DNA from: Stenotrophomonas sp. 24(2023)
GTDB lineage: Bacteria; Pseudomonadota; Gammaproteobacteria; Xanthomonadales; Xanthomonadaceae
NCBI RefSeq assembly: GCF_030913365.1
Contig: NZ_CP133160.1
Location: 4,440,001-4,504,000 of the forward strand
Reading direction: 5' to 3'
Length of the DNA: 64,000 nucleotides
The position numbers and the translations under genes were made by a program. This document shows positions 9,677-18,434 of the stretch, one piece after another. Position 1 is the stretch's first letter; each line of letters begins with the position of its first letter. A model generated the notes under the pieces. It saw only the letters and a list, made by a program, of their open reading frames with translations, was not told where the DNA came from and did not search any database.

Positions 9677-10384
9677 TCAGGCCAACGCGCGGCGCAGCAC
9701 CTGCACGCTGCGCCCGACCCCCTGCGCACGGTGCCCGCCCAGCCTGCACAACGCCGGCAGGTAGCGCAGGCGCGAGACGGCCTCGCGCAGCTGCTGCTGC
9801 ACTTCCGGCGTCGCCTGCCGCAGGCAGTGGCCGATCACTGCGACATAGGCCCCTACCGGCAGGGGCGCATGGCGGATGCTGCCACTGATGAACAGCAGCC
9901 AGTCACGGGCCTGTGCCTGTGCCAGGTCCATCACCTGCAGCGGATCGTCTTCCAGGTCGATGAAGCGCAGCTGGCCATCCTGGGCCACGGTGATGTTGCG
10001 CGCCACCGGCTGGCCGATGCAGCAACCGGCGCGGTGCGCGCGCAGCAGCTGGCGCGCGGCCTGGCGCAGCAGCGCTTCGGCCTTGTGGTCATCGGCGTTG
10101 CGCAGGCAGTGGGCCAGGCTGGGGCCGCCATCTTCCAGCAGCAGGGCCGAATCGCTGTGGCCCAGCACGCGCGGGACCGGAATACCGCGTTCGGCCAGTT
10201 CCAGCAGGCGCCGCAGTTCCACGTCGCGGGCCTGCAGCGCCGACAGGCGCGGTGGCGGGCGCAGGCACGGCACCCGCAATGCACGGGCCGTCAGGCCCAG
10301 CGTGCCGAGCAATACCCGCCGGCGCAGTCCATCGTGCTGCTTTAGCCAGACGCGTCCGTCGGCAAGGTGAAGGGGTTCGGCCAT
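9677..10384 (-). CDS. Kinase-fold protein (LPS-kinase/BUD32-like) with non-canonical catalytic loop
   Basis: A 235-residue protein resembling small proteobacterial Ser/Thr or lipopolysaccharide kinase-like proteins. A nucleotide-binding lobe precedes VLGHSDSALLLEDGGPSL (about 74-90). The catalytic loop position reads CCIGQPVARN (121-130) where kinases have H-x-D-x(4)-N: the His is Ile123, the Asp is Gln125 and only N130 is kept. The metal-binding DFG equivalent is FIDLEDD, with D143 present. It may therefore be a pseudokinase or use unusual chemistry; I recall related proteins that keep HGQP here, so the Gln may be a subfamily feature and the Ile specific to this protein. The ATG at 10384 has AGGAG nine bases upstream. 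It lies downstream of pagL on the same strand. Confidence 0.65.
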   Translation of the reverse strand: MAEPLHLADGRVWLKQHDGLRRRVLLGTLGLTARALRVPCLRPPPRLSALQARDVELRRLLELAERGIPVPRVLGHSDSALLLEDGGPSLAHCLRNADDHKAEALLRQAARQLLRAHRAGCCIGQPVARNITVAQDGQLRFIDLEDDPLQVMDLAQAQARDWLLFISGSIRHAPLPVGAYVAVIGHCLRQATPEVQQQLREAVSRLRYLPALCRLGGHRAQGVGRSVQVLRRALA

Positions 10385-10577
10385 GTCTTGCAACTCCTGC
10401 CGGCAGGCACAGCGCCTGTGGTCCGGGAACGTCTGGCGGGTGGAACGACAGCTGCCGGCAGACGGCGCTCGCGCAGCACTTCCGGCATGGAAGCAAGGCT
10501 ACGCGCCTGCGGTGGCAGGGATTGGGCAATCCTGTTGGGCTTATGTAACCAATCGTGACAAACCCGGCCGGGCCGGC

Positions 10578-11126
10578 TCAGTAGGCCACGGCCCAGGTCA
10601 GCTGGATGACATCCAGCCCCGGATTGGGCCGCTTGATGCTGGCATTGGAGTAGTGCGACCAGCGCAGCGACACGCGCTGCCGGTCGTCCACGCGCATGCC
10701 CACCCCGAGGTGGTCGCCGAACTGCCAGGCCGTGCTGATGCGGCGGCCGCCGACGCGGGTCCGGTCGAACACCGTCGCTCCCACGCCCGCTTCGACGAAT
10801 ACGCGTGGGTGCAGGTGCCAACGGAACAGCGGAATGGCGTTGGCCTGCCAGGCGTGCTGATGCTGTTCATCGTTGCCCTGCCAGCGCGCCAGCCCCAGTT
10901 CCAGCGTCAGGTCCACACGCTGCCCGCTGCTGCCCTGCCAGTGCCACTGCGGTGCGCTCTGCCACAGCAGCGAGGCCCGCCGGTAGTCGCCCAGCCCCTC
11001 GCCTGCCTGTACCGCCACGGCGGGACGCTCGCTGGCCAGTGCAGTGGGAAGGTGCAGCAATGCCGGCAGCAGCAGGCAGGCAACGGACGAACGGAAACCA
11101 CGCAGGAACTTGCGGGATGCAGGCAC
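10578..11126 (-). CDS. pagL: Acyloxyacyl hydrolase, PagL-type lipid A 3-O-deacylase
   Basis: Outer membrane beta-barrel enzyme that removes the 3-O-linked acyl chain of lipid A and so alters recognition of the cell surface. The 182-residue form starts at a GTG at 11126, with GGAG seven bases upstream, followed by a signal peptide (core SSVACLLLPALLHLPTALAS); the frame stays open back to 11153. The C-terminal motif SHYSNASIKRPNPGLD carries H158 and S160, the catalytic His-Ser of PagL, and D172 at or near the position of the P. aeruginosa catalytic Glu140. It ends in aromatic AVAY, as expected for a barrel. It is 194 bp from the two-component pair on the same strand, which may control it. Confidence 0.8.
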   Translation of the reverse strand: MPASRKFLRGFRSSVACLLLPALLHLPTALASERPAVAVQAGEGLGDYRRASLLWQSAPQWHWQGSSGQRVDLTLELGLARWQGNDEQHQHAWQANAIPLFRWHLHPRVFVEAGVGATVFDRTRVGGRRISTAWQFGDHLGVGMRVDDRQRVSLRWSHYSNASIKRPNPGLDVIQLTWAVAY

Positions 11127-11320
11127 GGGAACACTCCAGGCAGGCGACCGCACGCCGCCGCGCCGCGCAGGTGCGCAGCCGTGCAGGCATCGGTCGGGGT
11201 CAGGAAGGCAAGCGCGGCAGGCGCCTGCGGCGCACGGAAGAACCCGTGCCGCCGTGCACTACGTTAGGCAGCAGGCCGGGCGCGTTCCTCCACGCCCGGT
11301 CGTGCCTGTGTAAGCGAATG

Positions 11321-12619
11321 TCAGTGTGTTACCGGCCAGCGGATGACAAAACTGGCACCGCCCAGTGGACTGTCCTCGACCACGGCCTGGCCACCATGGC
11401 AGGCGGCGATGCGCGCCACCATCGACAGGCCCAGACCGACACCGCCGGTGCCGCGCTGGCGGCTCTGGTCCAGGCGGGTGAAAGGCGCGAACACACGCTC
11501 GCGGTCAGCGGCGGCGATGCCGGGGCCATCGTCACAGACACGCAGTTCCCACTGCGCACCGCGCTGCTGCAGGTCCAGCTGCACGACCGAGCGTGCGTGC
11601 GCCAGTGCATTGCGCAGCAGGTTGGACACCGCCCGTGCCATGTAGTGCGGATGCAGCTGCACCTGCGCCGGTGCGGCGTCTGCCCGTCGGCAGCGGATAC
11701 CCGCCGGCTCGGCATCGCGCAGCAATGCCTGCACCTGTTCGTCCAGCCAGGGTGCAGCGTCGATGCGTTCCTGGGGCAGCGCGCGCCCGGCATGTTCCAG
11801 CCGCGCCTCCAGCAACAGCTCGCCCACCAGTGCATCCAGCCCGCGCAGGTCCTCGCGCATGTCCAGCACCAGCTGCCGCCGTGCCACAGGATCGGGCTCG
11901 GCATCCAGCAGGTCCAGTTCGAAGGACAGCCGTGCGATCGGCGTGCGCAGCTCGTGCGATACGTCGTTGGTCAGCTCGCGCTGGCGCGCGACCAGGGCCG
12001 CGATGCGTTCGCCCATCTGGTTGAACTGCCGGGCCAGCGAGGCCACGCTGGAGCGCGCGGAAATCTGCGCGCGTGCCTGCAGGTCGCCCTCGCCCATGCG
12101 CCGGCTGACCACGCGCAGCCGCTGCAGGTCGCGCCAGGTCGGCCATACCCAGAGCAGCAGGCTCACCCCGACCGCCAGCAGCAGCACCAGCGCGGCCTGG
12201 GTCCAGGTCCAGGCATCGATCATCATGCCTTCGGGCAGGCTGACCTGCAGCCACTGCGCCGGTGTCTGCCCATGGGCGGGCAGCGGCAGCAGGAAATGCT
12301 CCTGCTCATCGCGCGACAGGAAACCGAAGCGCTGCAACTGGCGGGCATCGGCCGGGGCCGGCGCAACGTCGGCCTGCGCCAGCAGGGCCAGGCCCAGCCC
12401 GAAGTGTGGCTGCAGGCGGGCCAGTTCCGCCGCGCGCCCCGCCGCATCAAGCCCGGCCAAGCGCTCTTCGAGCATGTGTACCTGGCCGCGCACCGCCTCC
12501 TGGTAATACACGTCGTTGCGCTCATCGAAGCGCCCCTGCAGCAGCAGCGGCACCAGCCACAGGCCCAGCGCGAAGCCCACCGTGCACAACAGCAGCAGGC
12601 GCAGGAAGAAGCGCAGCAC
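11321..12619 (-). CDS. Sensor histidine kinase of an OmpR-type two-component system (RstB-like)
   Basis: Inner membrane sensor of 432 residues. One membrane segment lies near residues 5-25, then a periplasmic domain of about 115 residues, a second segment near 140-160 and a HAMP linker. The phospho-acceptor His is H222 in LTNDVSHELRTPIARL, followed by the N box (SNLLRNALAHA), G1 (CDDGPGI) and G2 (GTGGVGLGLSM). All catalytic boxes are intact. I chose the GTG at 12619, which starts one base after the regulator's stop; the longer in-frame extension overlaps the regulator. The pair is translationally coupled. Stimulus unknown; the neighbouring pagL suggests an envelope signal, by inference only. 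Confidence 0.85.
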   Translation of the reverse strand: MLRFFLRLLLLCTVGFALGLWLVPLLLQGRFDERNDVYYQEAVRGQVHMLEERLAGLDAAGRAAELARLQPHFGLGLALLAQADVAPAPADARQLQRFGFLSRDEQEHFLLPLPAHGQTPAQWLQVSLPEGMMIDAWTWTQAALVLLLAVGVSLLLWVWPTWRDLQRLRVVSRRMGEGDLQARAQISARSSVASLARQFNQMGERIAALVARQRELTNDVSHELRTPIARLSFELDLLDAEPDPVARRQLVLDMREDLRGLDALVGELLLEARLEHAGRALPQERIDAAPWLDEQVQALLRDAEPAGIRCRRADAAPAQVQLHPHYMARAVSNLLRNALAHARSVVQLDLQQRGAQWELRVCDDGPGIAAADRERVFAPFTRLDQSRQRGTGGVGLGLSMVARIAACHGGQAVVEDSPLGGASFVIRWPVTH

Positions 12620-12620
12620 G

Positions 12621-13307
12621 TCAGGCGCCGGCAGGCACGAACAGGTAACCCTGGCCGCGCACGGTCTTGATCCGCGCCGGGTCGCGCGGATCATCCTCCA
12701 GCTTGCGGCGCAGCTTGCTCACGCACATGTCCACGCTGCGGTCCAGGCCATCGAAATCGATGCCGCGCACGCTGTTGAGCAGATCATCGCGGCTGAGCAC
12801 TTCACCGCTGCGGCTGGCCAGGGTCCACAACATCTCGAATTCACCGGTGGTCAGGTCCAGGCGGCGCCCGTCCAGCTCCACTTCGCGGCTGCGCCGGCAG
12901 ATGCGCAGGCGATCGAACTGCAGGCGCTGGCCGGCCGGTGCGGCCTGTGCCGGCCGCCGCAGCAGCGCGCGCAGGCGCGCGAGCAGCACCGGCGGCTCGA
13001 CCGGCTTGATCACGTAATCATCCGCGCCCGATTCCAACCCCAGCACGTGGTCCAGTGAACTGTCGCGCGCGGTCAGCATCAGCACCGGCACGTTGCAGAA
13101 CGCACGCAGGTCGCGGCACACCTGCAGGCCATCGCGGCCCGGCAGCATCAGGTCCAGCACCACCACATCGGGCTGGCTGGCCTGTACGGCAGCGCAGGCG
13201 GCATCGCCATCGTGCACGCACTGCACCGCATAGCCGTGCGGTTCCAGATAGCGGGCCACCAGGCCCGCCAGTTTCAGGTCGTCTTCCACCAGCAGCACTT
13301 TGATCAT
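12621..13307 (-). CDS. OmpR family response regulator (RstA-like)
   Basis: DNA-binding response regulator of 228 residues, partner of the adjacent kinase. The receiver domain (1-115) has the acidic pocket VEDD, phospho-acceptor D52 in VVVLDLMLPGRDG and the conserved lysine in DDYVIKP. The winged-helix domain (about 130-225) contains TTGEFEMLWTLASRSGEVLS and ends with KTVRGQGYLFVPA, both typical of OmpR/PhoB regulators. Its target promoters are not visible; I found no convincing direct repeat in front of pagL. Confidence 0.9.
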   Translation of the reverse strand: MIKVLLVEDDLKLAGLVARYLEPHGYAVQCVHDGDAACAAVQASQPDVVVLDLMLPGRDGLQVCRDLRAFCNVPVLMLTARDSSLDHVLGLESGADDYVIKPVEPPVLLARLRALLRRPAQAAPAGQRLQFDRLRICRRSREVELDGRRLDLTTGEFEMLWTLASRSGEVLSRDDLLNSVRGIDFDGLDRSVDMCVSKLRRKLEDDPRDPARIKTVRGQGYLFVPAGA

Positions 13308-13394
13308 GGCGATCCTTTTCCACAGGCCACGGCCCTTCCATGGCAGCGCTGGAATTCTAGCCTGATTGCACCGGCCGCTCCGGGCAGCGGACGA

Positions 13395-13715
13395 TCATGC
13401 CGTGCTCAGCAGCAGCACGGCGGCCGTGACCAGCGCGATGCCCAGCCACCCGATCGGCCGCAGGCGCTGGCCGAACAGCACACGCCCACAGGTCGCGGTG
13501 CCGATCACGCCGATGGCACCCCACAAGGCATAGGCCGTGGCCAGATCCATGTGGCGTACCGCCTGGCCCAGCAGTGCGAAGGCGATCCATACCAGCACGA
13601 TGGCCGCGATTCCCCAGCCCGGCCTGCGGAATCCTTCGGACCTGGCCACCATCATGTTCGCGGCCACATCGATCAAGGCCGAACAGACCACGAAGAACAC
13701 TGCCATGGCGTTCAT
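13395..13715 (-). CDS. mdtI: Small multidrug resistance protein, MdtI-like subunit
   Basis: Four-helix inner membrane exporter subunit of 106 residues. ARSEGFRRPGWGI and LGQAVRHMDLATAYALWGAIG align with E. coli MdtI (SDGFRRKIFG, LSQAVKGIDLSVAYALWGG), and GRVLFGQRLRPIGWLGIAL with the last MdtI helix. The start codon overlaps the mdtJ stop by 4 bp. MdtI and MdtJ function as an obligate heterodimer that exports spermidine in E. coli; whether the substrate here is a polyamine or a cationic drug is unknown. Confidence 0.85.
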   Translation of the reverse strand: MNAMAVFFVVCSALIDVAANMMVARSEGFRRPGWGIAAIVLVWIAFALLGQAVRHMDLATAYALWGAIGVIGTATCGRVLFGQRLRPIGWLGIALVTAAVLLLSTA

Positions 13716-14068
13716 GCGTGCGCCTCCCCGAGCGTGACGCAGACGATGCCCAGCACCGCCAGCGCCAGGCCAGCCACCTGCTGCAGCGACAGGTGCTCGG
13801 CGAACACCAGCACGCCGACGAGGGTCAGCAGGGTCAGGCCCAGACCTTCCCACACCGCATAGGCCACGCCAACGGCAATATGCCGCACCGACAACGCCAG
13901 AAAGTAGTACGACAGCGCCAGTGCGGCGGCCATCACCAGATAGCCGGACGCAACACCGGTACGGGCGGCGTAGGCCATGAACGAGGTGCCGACCACTTCG
14001 GCGATGATGGCCACCAGCAGGCAACCCCAGGCGAGCCATGCGCCACGGGCAGGAACAGAGCGGGACAT
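13712..14068 (-). CDS. mdtJ: Small multidrug resistance protein, MdtJ-like subunit
   Basis: Partner of MdtI, 118 residues, four transmembrane helices. LSYYFLALSVRHIAVGVAYAV followed by WEGLGLTLLTL matches the MdtJ helix 2-3 region. AIIAEVVGTSFMAYA carries the membrane glutamate conserved in SMR transporters for proton and cation binding. The start at 14068 has AGGAG six bases upstream; the frame is open further upstream but without support. Divergent LysR gene 200 bp away is the likely regulator. Confidence 0.85.
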   Translation of the reverse strand: MSRSVPARGAWLAWGCLLVAIIAEVVGTSFMAYAARTGVASGYLVMAAALALSYYFLALSVRHIAVGVAYAVWEGLGLTLLTLVGVLVFAEHLSLQQVAGLALAVLGIVCVTLGEAHA

Positions 14069-14267
14069 GGGAACTCCTTGTGGCCCCCGCGGGCCAGGCG
14101 CTGCCAGGCGTACCCGGCCCTTGCCGGGCCGGCGCCACAGGCAACCGGTTGAACCACGCTGTGCGTGGAGGGATTCAAGTCGCCCGCAGACCGGGGCGAC
14201 GGGGTCCAGTATCATCGCCTTTTACGGCCTTACAAAGATGGAACCCATCGATAGAGGCGATGGATCG

Positions 14268-15119
14268 ATGCCCTACTCCCCCGAATCCCTGCAGGCGTTC
14301 GTCGAGGCCGCGGCGCTGGGCTCGTTTTCCGCGGCGGCACGCCGGCTGCGCAAGACGCAGAGCACGGTCAGCACCGCCATTGCGCACCTGGAAGCCGAAC
14401 TGGGCGTGGACCTGTTCGACCGCAGCGGGCGCTACCCGCAGCTGACCGAGGCCGGCCACCAGGTCCTGGGGTATGCACAGGAGATCCTGGCGGCCGACCA
14501 GCGCCTGCAGCAGCTCAGCATGCGCCTGGCCGCGCCGGTGGAACCCCGCTTGACCCTGGTGCTGTCCGACGTGTACCAGCTGGACCCCGGGCAGCGGCTG
14601 CTGCAGCGCTTCGCCGAGCGCTTCCCGGACATCGCGCTGGAATGGCTCGATGCCGAAGGCCACGACGTGCTGCGCAGCGTGCTGGACGGCCGTGCGGACC
14701 TGGGCCTGCTGCCGCGCCAGGATCAGTACCCGGCCGAGCTGCAGGTACAGCCGCTGGCCCACCACAGTGAACTGGCGGTATATGTGGCCAGGTCGCATCC
14801 ACTGGCGGATGCCGGCCGGCGCGCGGCCGGCCAGCTTCCCCGCCATCGGCAGATACGGCTGAGTGCACAGGCCGACCACCAGCAGGCGGCAACCGGCACG
14901 TCATGGAGCGCATCGGACTACCTGATGGTGATGGAAATGGCCGAGGACGGGCTGGGCTGGGCCCAGCTGCCGCGTGCGCTGGTGCAGCGCTATGACCGGG
15001 GCCAGCTGCTGGAGCTGGCGCTGCCAGGCTGGCCGCATCGCGTGCACAGCGATCTGGTATGGCGGCGCGACACCCCACCCGGACCGGCAGCCCTGTGGTG
15101 GGTTGAAGCGTTCGGCTAG
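14268..15119 (+). CDS. LysR family transcriptional regulator, divergent from mdtJI
   Basis: Transcription factor of 283 residues (or 293 if the ATG at 14238 is used). The N-terminal winged helix is AFVEAAALGSFSAAARRLRK followed by TQSTVSTAIAHLEAELGVDLF, typical of LysR proteins. The effector domain (about 90-280) contains ADLGLLPRQDQYP and the C-terminal DGLGWAQLPRALV. LysR regulators commonly control a divergent gene pair, so mdtJI is the natural target by position. The 199-bp shared intergenic region (14069-14267) would hold the operator; I did not find a convincing T-N11-A palindrome by eye. Confidence 0.85.
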   Translation: MPYSPESLQAFVEAAALGSFSAAARRLRKTQSTVSTAIAHLEAELGVDLFDRSGRYPQLTEAGHQVLGYAQEILAADQRLQQLSMRLAAPVEPRLTLVLSDVYQLDPGQRLLQRFAERFPDIALEWLDAEGHDVLRSVLDGRADLGLLPRQDQYPAELQVQPLAHHSELAVYVARSHPLADAGRRAAGQLPRHRQIRLSAQADHQQAATGTSWSASDYLMVMEMAEDGLGWAQLPRALVQRYDRGQLLELALPGWPHRVHSDLVWRRDTPPGPAALWWVEAFG

Positions 15120-15142
15120 TACACCGGGATGGCCGCGGAATC

Positions 15143-15169
15143 AGCGCCCTTTCCTGCGGCAAGGGCGCT
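15143..15169. terminator. Hairpin between convergent lysR and M14 peptidase genes
   Basis: A perfect 9-bp stem (AGCGCCCTT / AAGGGCGCT) with a 9-nt loop lies 24 bp after the lysR stop and 18 bp before the peptidase stop. There is no T-run, so it is a candidate bidirectional terminator by position and structure only. Confidence 0.5.
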
Positions 15170-15186
15170 GGCCCCGGAAACGTGCC

Positions 15187-16125
15187 TCAGCGATGCGCCA
15201 GTGCGTACGCCAGCGCGGCACGAACCGCCGCCACCTGGGCATCGTTGCACTGCTGCTCGGTCGCGCGCGGGCTGTCCGGATAGACCTCGGTGGTCGTGGT
15301 GTACGTCGCGCCGGTGATGCCCGCGCACAGCGACAGCTTCGCCAGCGGGTACTCGATCACCCCATGGGCCACCACCGGCGAGCCGATCATCTCGCCCTTG
15401 TCATCGGCCGGTGCGATGTGGGTAACCGCCTCCACCGCCGCGATCACCGCCTGCTGGAACGCCGGCTGCGGGTTGGCGCTGTCGTCCACCAGATAGAACC
15501 CATCGGGAATGGTGCCCGGCTCGAACGGCTTGCCATCGCGCGCGGCCAGGGCCGGGCGGAACTCGCTCTCATCGCTGTCGGTGGTTTCGTGCAGATCGAT
15601 GTGCACCACGAACTGCGCCTTCAGCGGTGCGATCAGTTCGATCAGCGCCGTGGCCTCACGGGCCGGGCCATCGGCGCGGAAGTTGCGGTTCGGGTCGATC
15701 GCATCGAAGTTCCAGCGGTTGATCCGCTCGAAACCCCAGGGGTTCACGCACGGTGCCACCAGCAGGTTGAGCGTGCCGGCGTAGTCCGCTGCGTGCTTCT
15801 CGAGGAATTCCAGCGCACCCATCACGCCGCTGGTCTCATAGCCATGCACGCCCCCGGTCACCAGGGCTGCCGGCAGCGCCGGGTTCCAGTCGGCGCTGCG
15901 CAGTGCATACAGCGTGTAGGTGTCGCCGGCATAGTCGAGCTGGCCATAGGCCACCTTCTGCAGGCCCGGCGCCGCCGCCAGGGCCTCGATGCGCGGCACC
16001 ACCTCCGTGTCGTAGCGGCGCAGGCGCTGCTGGCGGGCGCGCCACTGCTCCCGTTCGGCCGCCCCCCACGGCTGGCCAGGGGTTCCGACGGGGTAGAAGG
16101 CGGCGCTGGGCATGGACCATCTCAT
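15187..16125 (-). CDS. M14 family zinc metallocarboxypeptidase
   Basis: Predicted zinc peptidase of 312 residues. The zinc motif H-x-x-E is in GGVHGYETSG (H94, E97); the later metal histidine is in VVHIDLHETTD (H175 or H179). NPNRNF-type substrate binding is present as DPNRNF (R147), and TTTTEVYPDS probably provides the catalytic Glu. These are hallmarks of the carboxypeptidase/succinylglutamate desuccinylase superfamily. No signal peptide is clear, so it is probably cytoplasmic, possibly trimming peptides or peptidoglycan fragments. The start is uncertain between 16125 and 16113 because neither has a good ribosome-binding site. Transcribed divergently from the FecA-like receptor. Confidence 0.82.
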   Translation of the reverse strand: MRWSMPSAAFYPVGTPGQPWGAAEREQWRARQQRLRRYDTEVVPRIEALAAAPGLQKVAYGQLDYAGDTYTLYALRSADWNPALPAALVTGGVHGYETSGVMGALEFLEKHAADYAGTLNLLVAPCVNPWGFERINRWNFDAIDPNRNFRADGPAREATALIELIAPLKAQFVVHIDLHETTDSDESEFRPALAARDGKPFEPGTIPDGFYLVDDSANPQPAFQQAVIAAVEAVTHIAPADDKGEMIGSPVVAHGVIEYPLAKLSLCAGITGATYTTTTEVYPDSPRATEQQCNDAQVAAVRAALAYALAHR

Positions 16126-16214
16126 CAGGAAGAAAACAGGCGGCCACTCTAGCATCGGCGCTCGCCGTCACGGCCGTGGCTGAACAGGCGGCGATTCCAA
16201 TGGCAATCGGGATC

Positions 16215-16233
16215 GTTAATAATTCGCATTTAC
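16215..16233. promoter_or_regulatory. Fur-like box upstream of the FecA-like receptor
   Basis: GTTAATAATTCGCATTTAC matches the 19-bp Fur consensus GATAATGATAATCATTATC at 12 of 19 positions, in an AT-rich patch within GC-rich DNA, 48 bp before the receptor start and between two divergent genes. This suggests iron repression of the receptor. The match is by eye. Confidence 0.5.
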
Positions 16234-16280
16234 GCTCTCACTTCCTTCCACGCGTCCTTTTCCTGGTCCCGTCCCCGCTC

Positions 16281-18374
16281 ATGTCCGCCTTGAACCTGCG
16301 CCCCACCCGTGGCGCCTGCCTGCCGCTGGCCGCCGCCATTTCCCTGTGCCTGGCCACCGCCGCCCACGCGCAGAGCGCCGACACCTCCCCGACCACGCTG
16401 GACAGCATCCAGGTCTCCAGCAGCTGGCTGGGTACCGGCCTGCACGACAGCGTCAAGAGCTTCGCCGGTGCGCGTACGGTGGTGGACCGCCAGCAGATCC
16501 AGGCCAGCGGTGCCGCCAGTGTCGGCGATGCCATGCGCCGCATTCCGGGCGTGCAGGTCACCGACAATTCCGGCACGGCCGGCAGTTCGGTGTCGTTGAA
16601 CATCGGCGTCCGCGGCCTGACCGGCCGCTACTCGCCGCGCTCGACCGTGCTGCTGGACGGCGTGCCGCTGGCGGTGGCCCCGTATGGCCAGCCGCAGCTG
16701 TCGTTCTCGCCGGTGAGCCTGTCCAACATCGAATCGATCGACGTGGTGCGCGGCGGTGGTGCCGTGCGCTATGGGCCGCAGAACGTGGGCGGCATCATCA
16801 ACTTCAGCACCCGTGCCATTCCCACCGAGCCGGGCCTGCATGGCGAGGCCAGCGCACGCTATACCGGTTATGACCACGGTGGCGGCGACAACACCCAGTA
16901 CAGCGCGTTCCTGGGCGGCACCGCCAGCAACGGCCTGGGCGCCGCCCTGCTCTATTCCGGTCAGGACGGCACCGGCTGGCGCAAGGGCAGCGACGACCGC
17001 TTCAACGACCTGGCCCTGAAGTTCGCCTATGCACTGGACGAGCGCCAGGAACTGCGCGCCAAGCTGTCCTACTACGATGTCCGCTCGCTGACCCCGGGCG
17101 GCCTCAACCGCGCGCAGTTCGAGGCCGATCCGTTCCAGAACACCCGCCCGAGCGACTTCTGGAAGGGCCACCGCGCCGGGATCGACCTGGGCTACACCAA
17201 CAGCCTGTCCGACACCCGCGAATTCGAGGTGCTGGCGTACTACAACGAAAGCACCCGGGCCAGCCAGCTGGTCAACGATGCCCGTACCCAGGATACCGTG
17301 CAGCCCCGCGACTACCGCGTGCTGGGCATCGAACCGCGTTTCACCCAGCGCCTGCAGTGGGGCCCGAGCGTGCACGACGTGACCGTGGGCTACCGCTTCC
17401 TGCGCGAGCGCGGCAACGACCGCAGCTATACCGTCAACCGCCGCACCGGCGTGCCCAGCGCGACCACCCGCTTCGACAACGCCACCGACGCCCACTCGCT
17501 GTACATCGATGACCGCATCGCGCTGGGCAAGTGGCGCATCACCCCGGGCGTGCGCCAGGAGTGGATCGACATGGACCGCCAGCAGGCCGGCGGCACCGCC
17601 ACCTTCAGCAGCCGCAACAACAAGGCGCTGCCCTCGCTCAACGTGTCCTACCTGCTGACCCCGCAGCTGACCGTGTTCGGCAACTACACCACCTCCTTCG
17701 GCCCGGTGCAGAACATCCAGCTCAATTCGCAGAGCGCGACCAACCCGCTGAACCCGGAAGTGGCCAAGACCACCGAACTGGGCGCGCGCTGGCAGGACGG
17801 AGCCCTGCGAGCGGAAGTGACCGTGTTCAAGATGCGCTTCGACAACCAGATCCTGCAGGTGCCGGGCGTCACCCCGCCGACCTTCCGCAATATCGGCGCC
17901 ACCGACCACAAGGGCGTGGAAAGCGCGCTGGAATACCACTTCGCCGAGGACAGCGCCCTGGCCGGCCTGGAGCTGTACGCCAACTACACCTGGACCAAGG
18001 CGATCCAGCAGTCCGGCGACAACCGTGGGCTGGACGTGCCGTTCTACTCGCGTGACACCGACAGCATCGGCGCCCGCTACACCCTGGCCACCTGGACCTT
18101 CAACGTGTCCAGCACCCACCAGAGCGGCCAGTTCGCCGATGCGGCCAACACCTGGGTGGAAACGCCCGACGCCCGCGTCGGCCGCGTGCCCGGCGTGCGC
18201 CTGGTCAATGCGCAGGTCAGCTGGGAACTGCCCTGGCAGAGCGGCACCGAACTGACTCTGGGTGTGAACAACCTGGCCGACAAGCGCTGGTACACCCGCA
18301 ACGTGGACGGCAATGCCGGGCGCATGGTCGGTGCCCCGCGCACGTTCTACGTGCAGGGCCGCTACCGCTTCTGA
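16281..18374 (+). CDS. TonB-dependent siderophore / ferric citrate-type receptor (FecA-like)
   Basis: Outer membrane iron-chelate importer of 697 residues. The signal peptide (core CLPLAAAISLCLATAAHA) sets the start at 16281; the frame is open for 126 codons upstream without protein character. The plug domain has RRIPGVQVTDNSGTAG, GVRGLTGRYSPRSTVLLDGV and IDVVRGGGAVRYGPQNVGG, resembling FecA-type Fe(III) dicitrate receptors. The barrel ends YVQGRYRF. No STN signalling extension is present, so it would not signal through an anti-sigma factor, unlike E. coli FecA. The Fur-like box upstream supports an iron role. The exact chelate is not readable. Confidence 0.88.
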   Translation: MSALNLRPTRGACLPLAAAISLCLATAAHAQSADTSPTTLDSIQVSSSWLGTGLHDSVKSFAGARTVVDRQQIQASGAASVGDAMRRIPGVQVTDNSGTAGSSVSLNIGVRGLTGRYSPRSTVLLDGVPLAVAPYGQPQLSFSPVSLSNIESIDVVRGGGAVRYGPQNVGGIINFSTRAIPTEPGLHGEASARYTGYDHGGGDNTQYSAFLGGTASNGLGAALLYSGQDGTGWRKGSDDRFNDLALKFAYALDERQELRAKLSYYDVRSLTPGGLNRAQFEADPFQNTRPSDFWKGHRAGIDLGYTNSLSDTREFEVLAYYNESTRASQLVNDARTQDTVQPRDYRVLGIEPRFTQRLQWGPSVHDVTVGYRFLRERGNDRSYTVNRRTGVPSATTRFDNATDAHSLYIDDRIALGKWRITPGVRQEWIDMDRQQAGGTATFSSRNNKALPSLNVSYLLTPQLTVFGNYTTSFGPVQNIQLNSQSATNPLNPEVAKTTELGARWQDGALRAEVTVFKMRFDNQILQVPGVTPPTFRNIGATDHKGVESALEYHFAEDSALAGLELYANYTWTKAIQQSGDNRGLDVPFYSRDTDSIGARYTLATWTFNVSSTHQSGQFADAANTWVETPDARVGRVPGVRLVNAQVSWELPWQSGTELTLGVNNLADKRWYTRNVDGNAGRMVGAPRTFYVQGRYRF

Positions 18375-18434
18375 GGCGCTGCCGCCTGAACGGGTGAGGG
18401 CCACTGTCACGGGGGCGGCGTATCATGCGCCCCC

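Noticed and set aside
16230..18410. Minus-strand open frame of 726 codons opposite the FecA-like receptor
   Set aside because: His/Ala/Gly-rich translation typical of antisense reading in GC-rich genes; the receptor frame has all family motifs.
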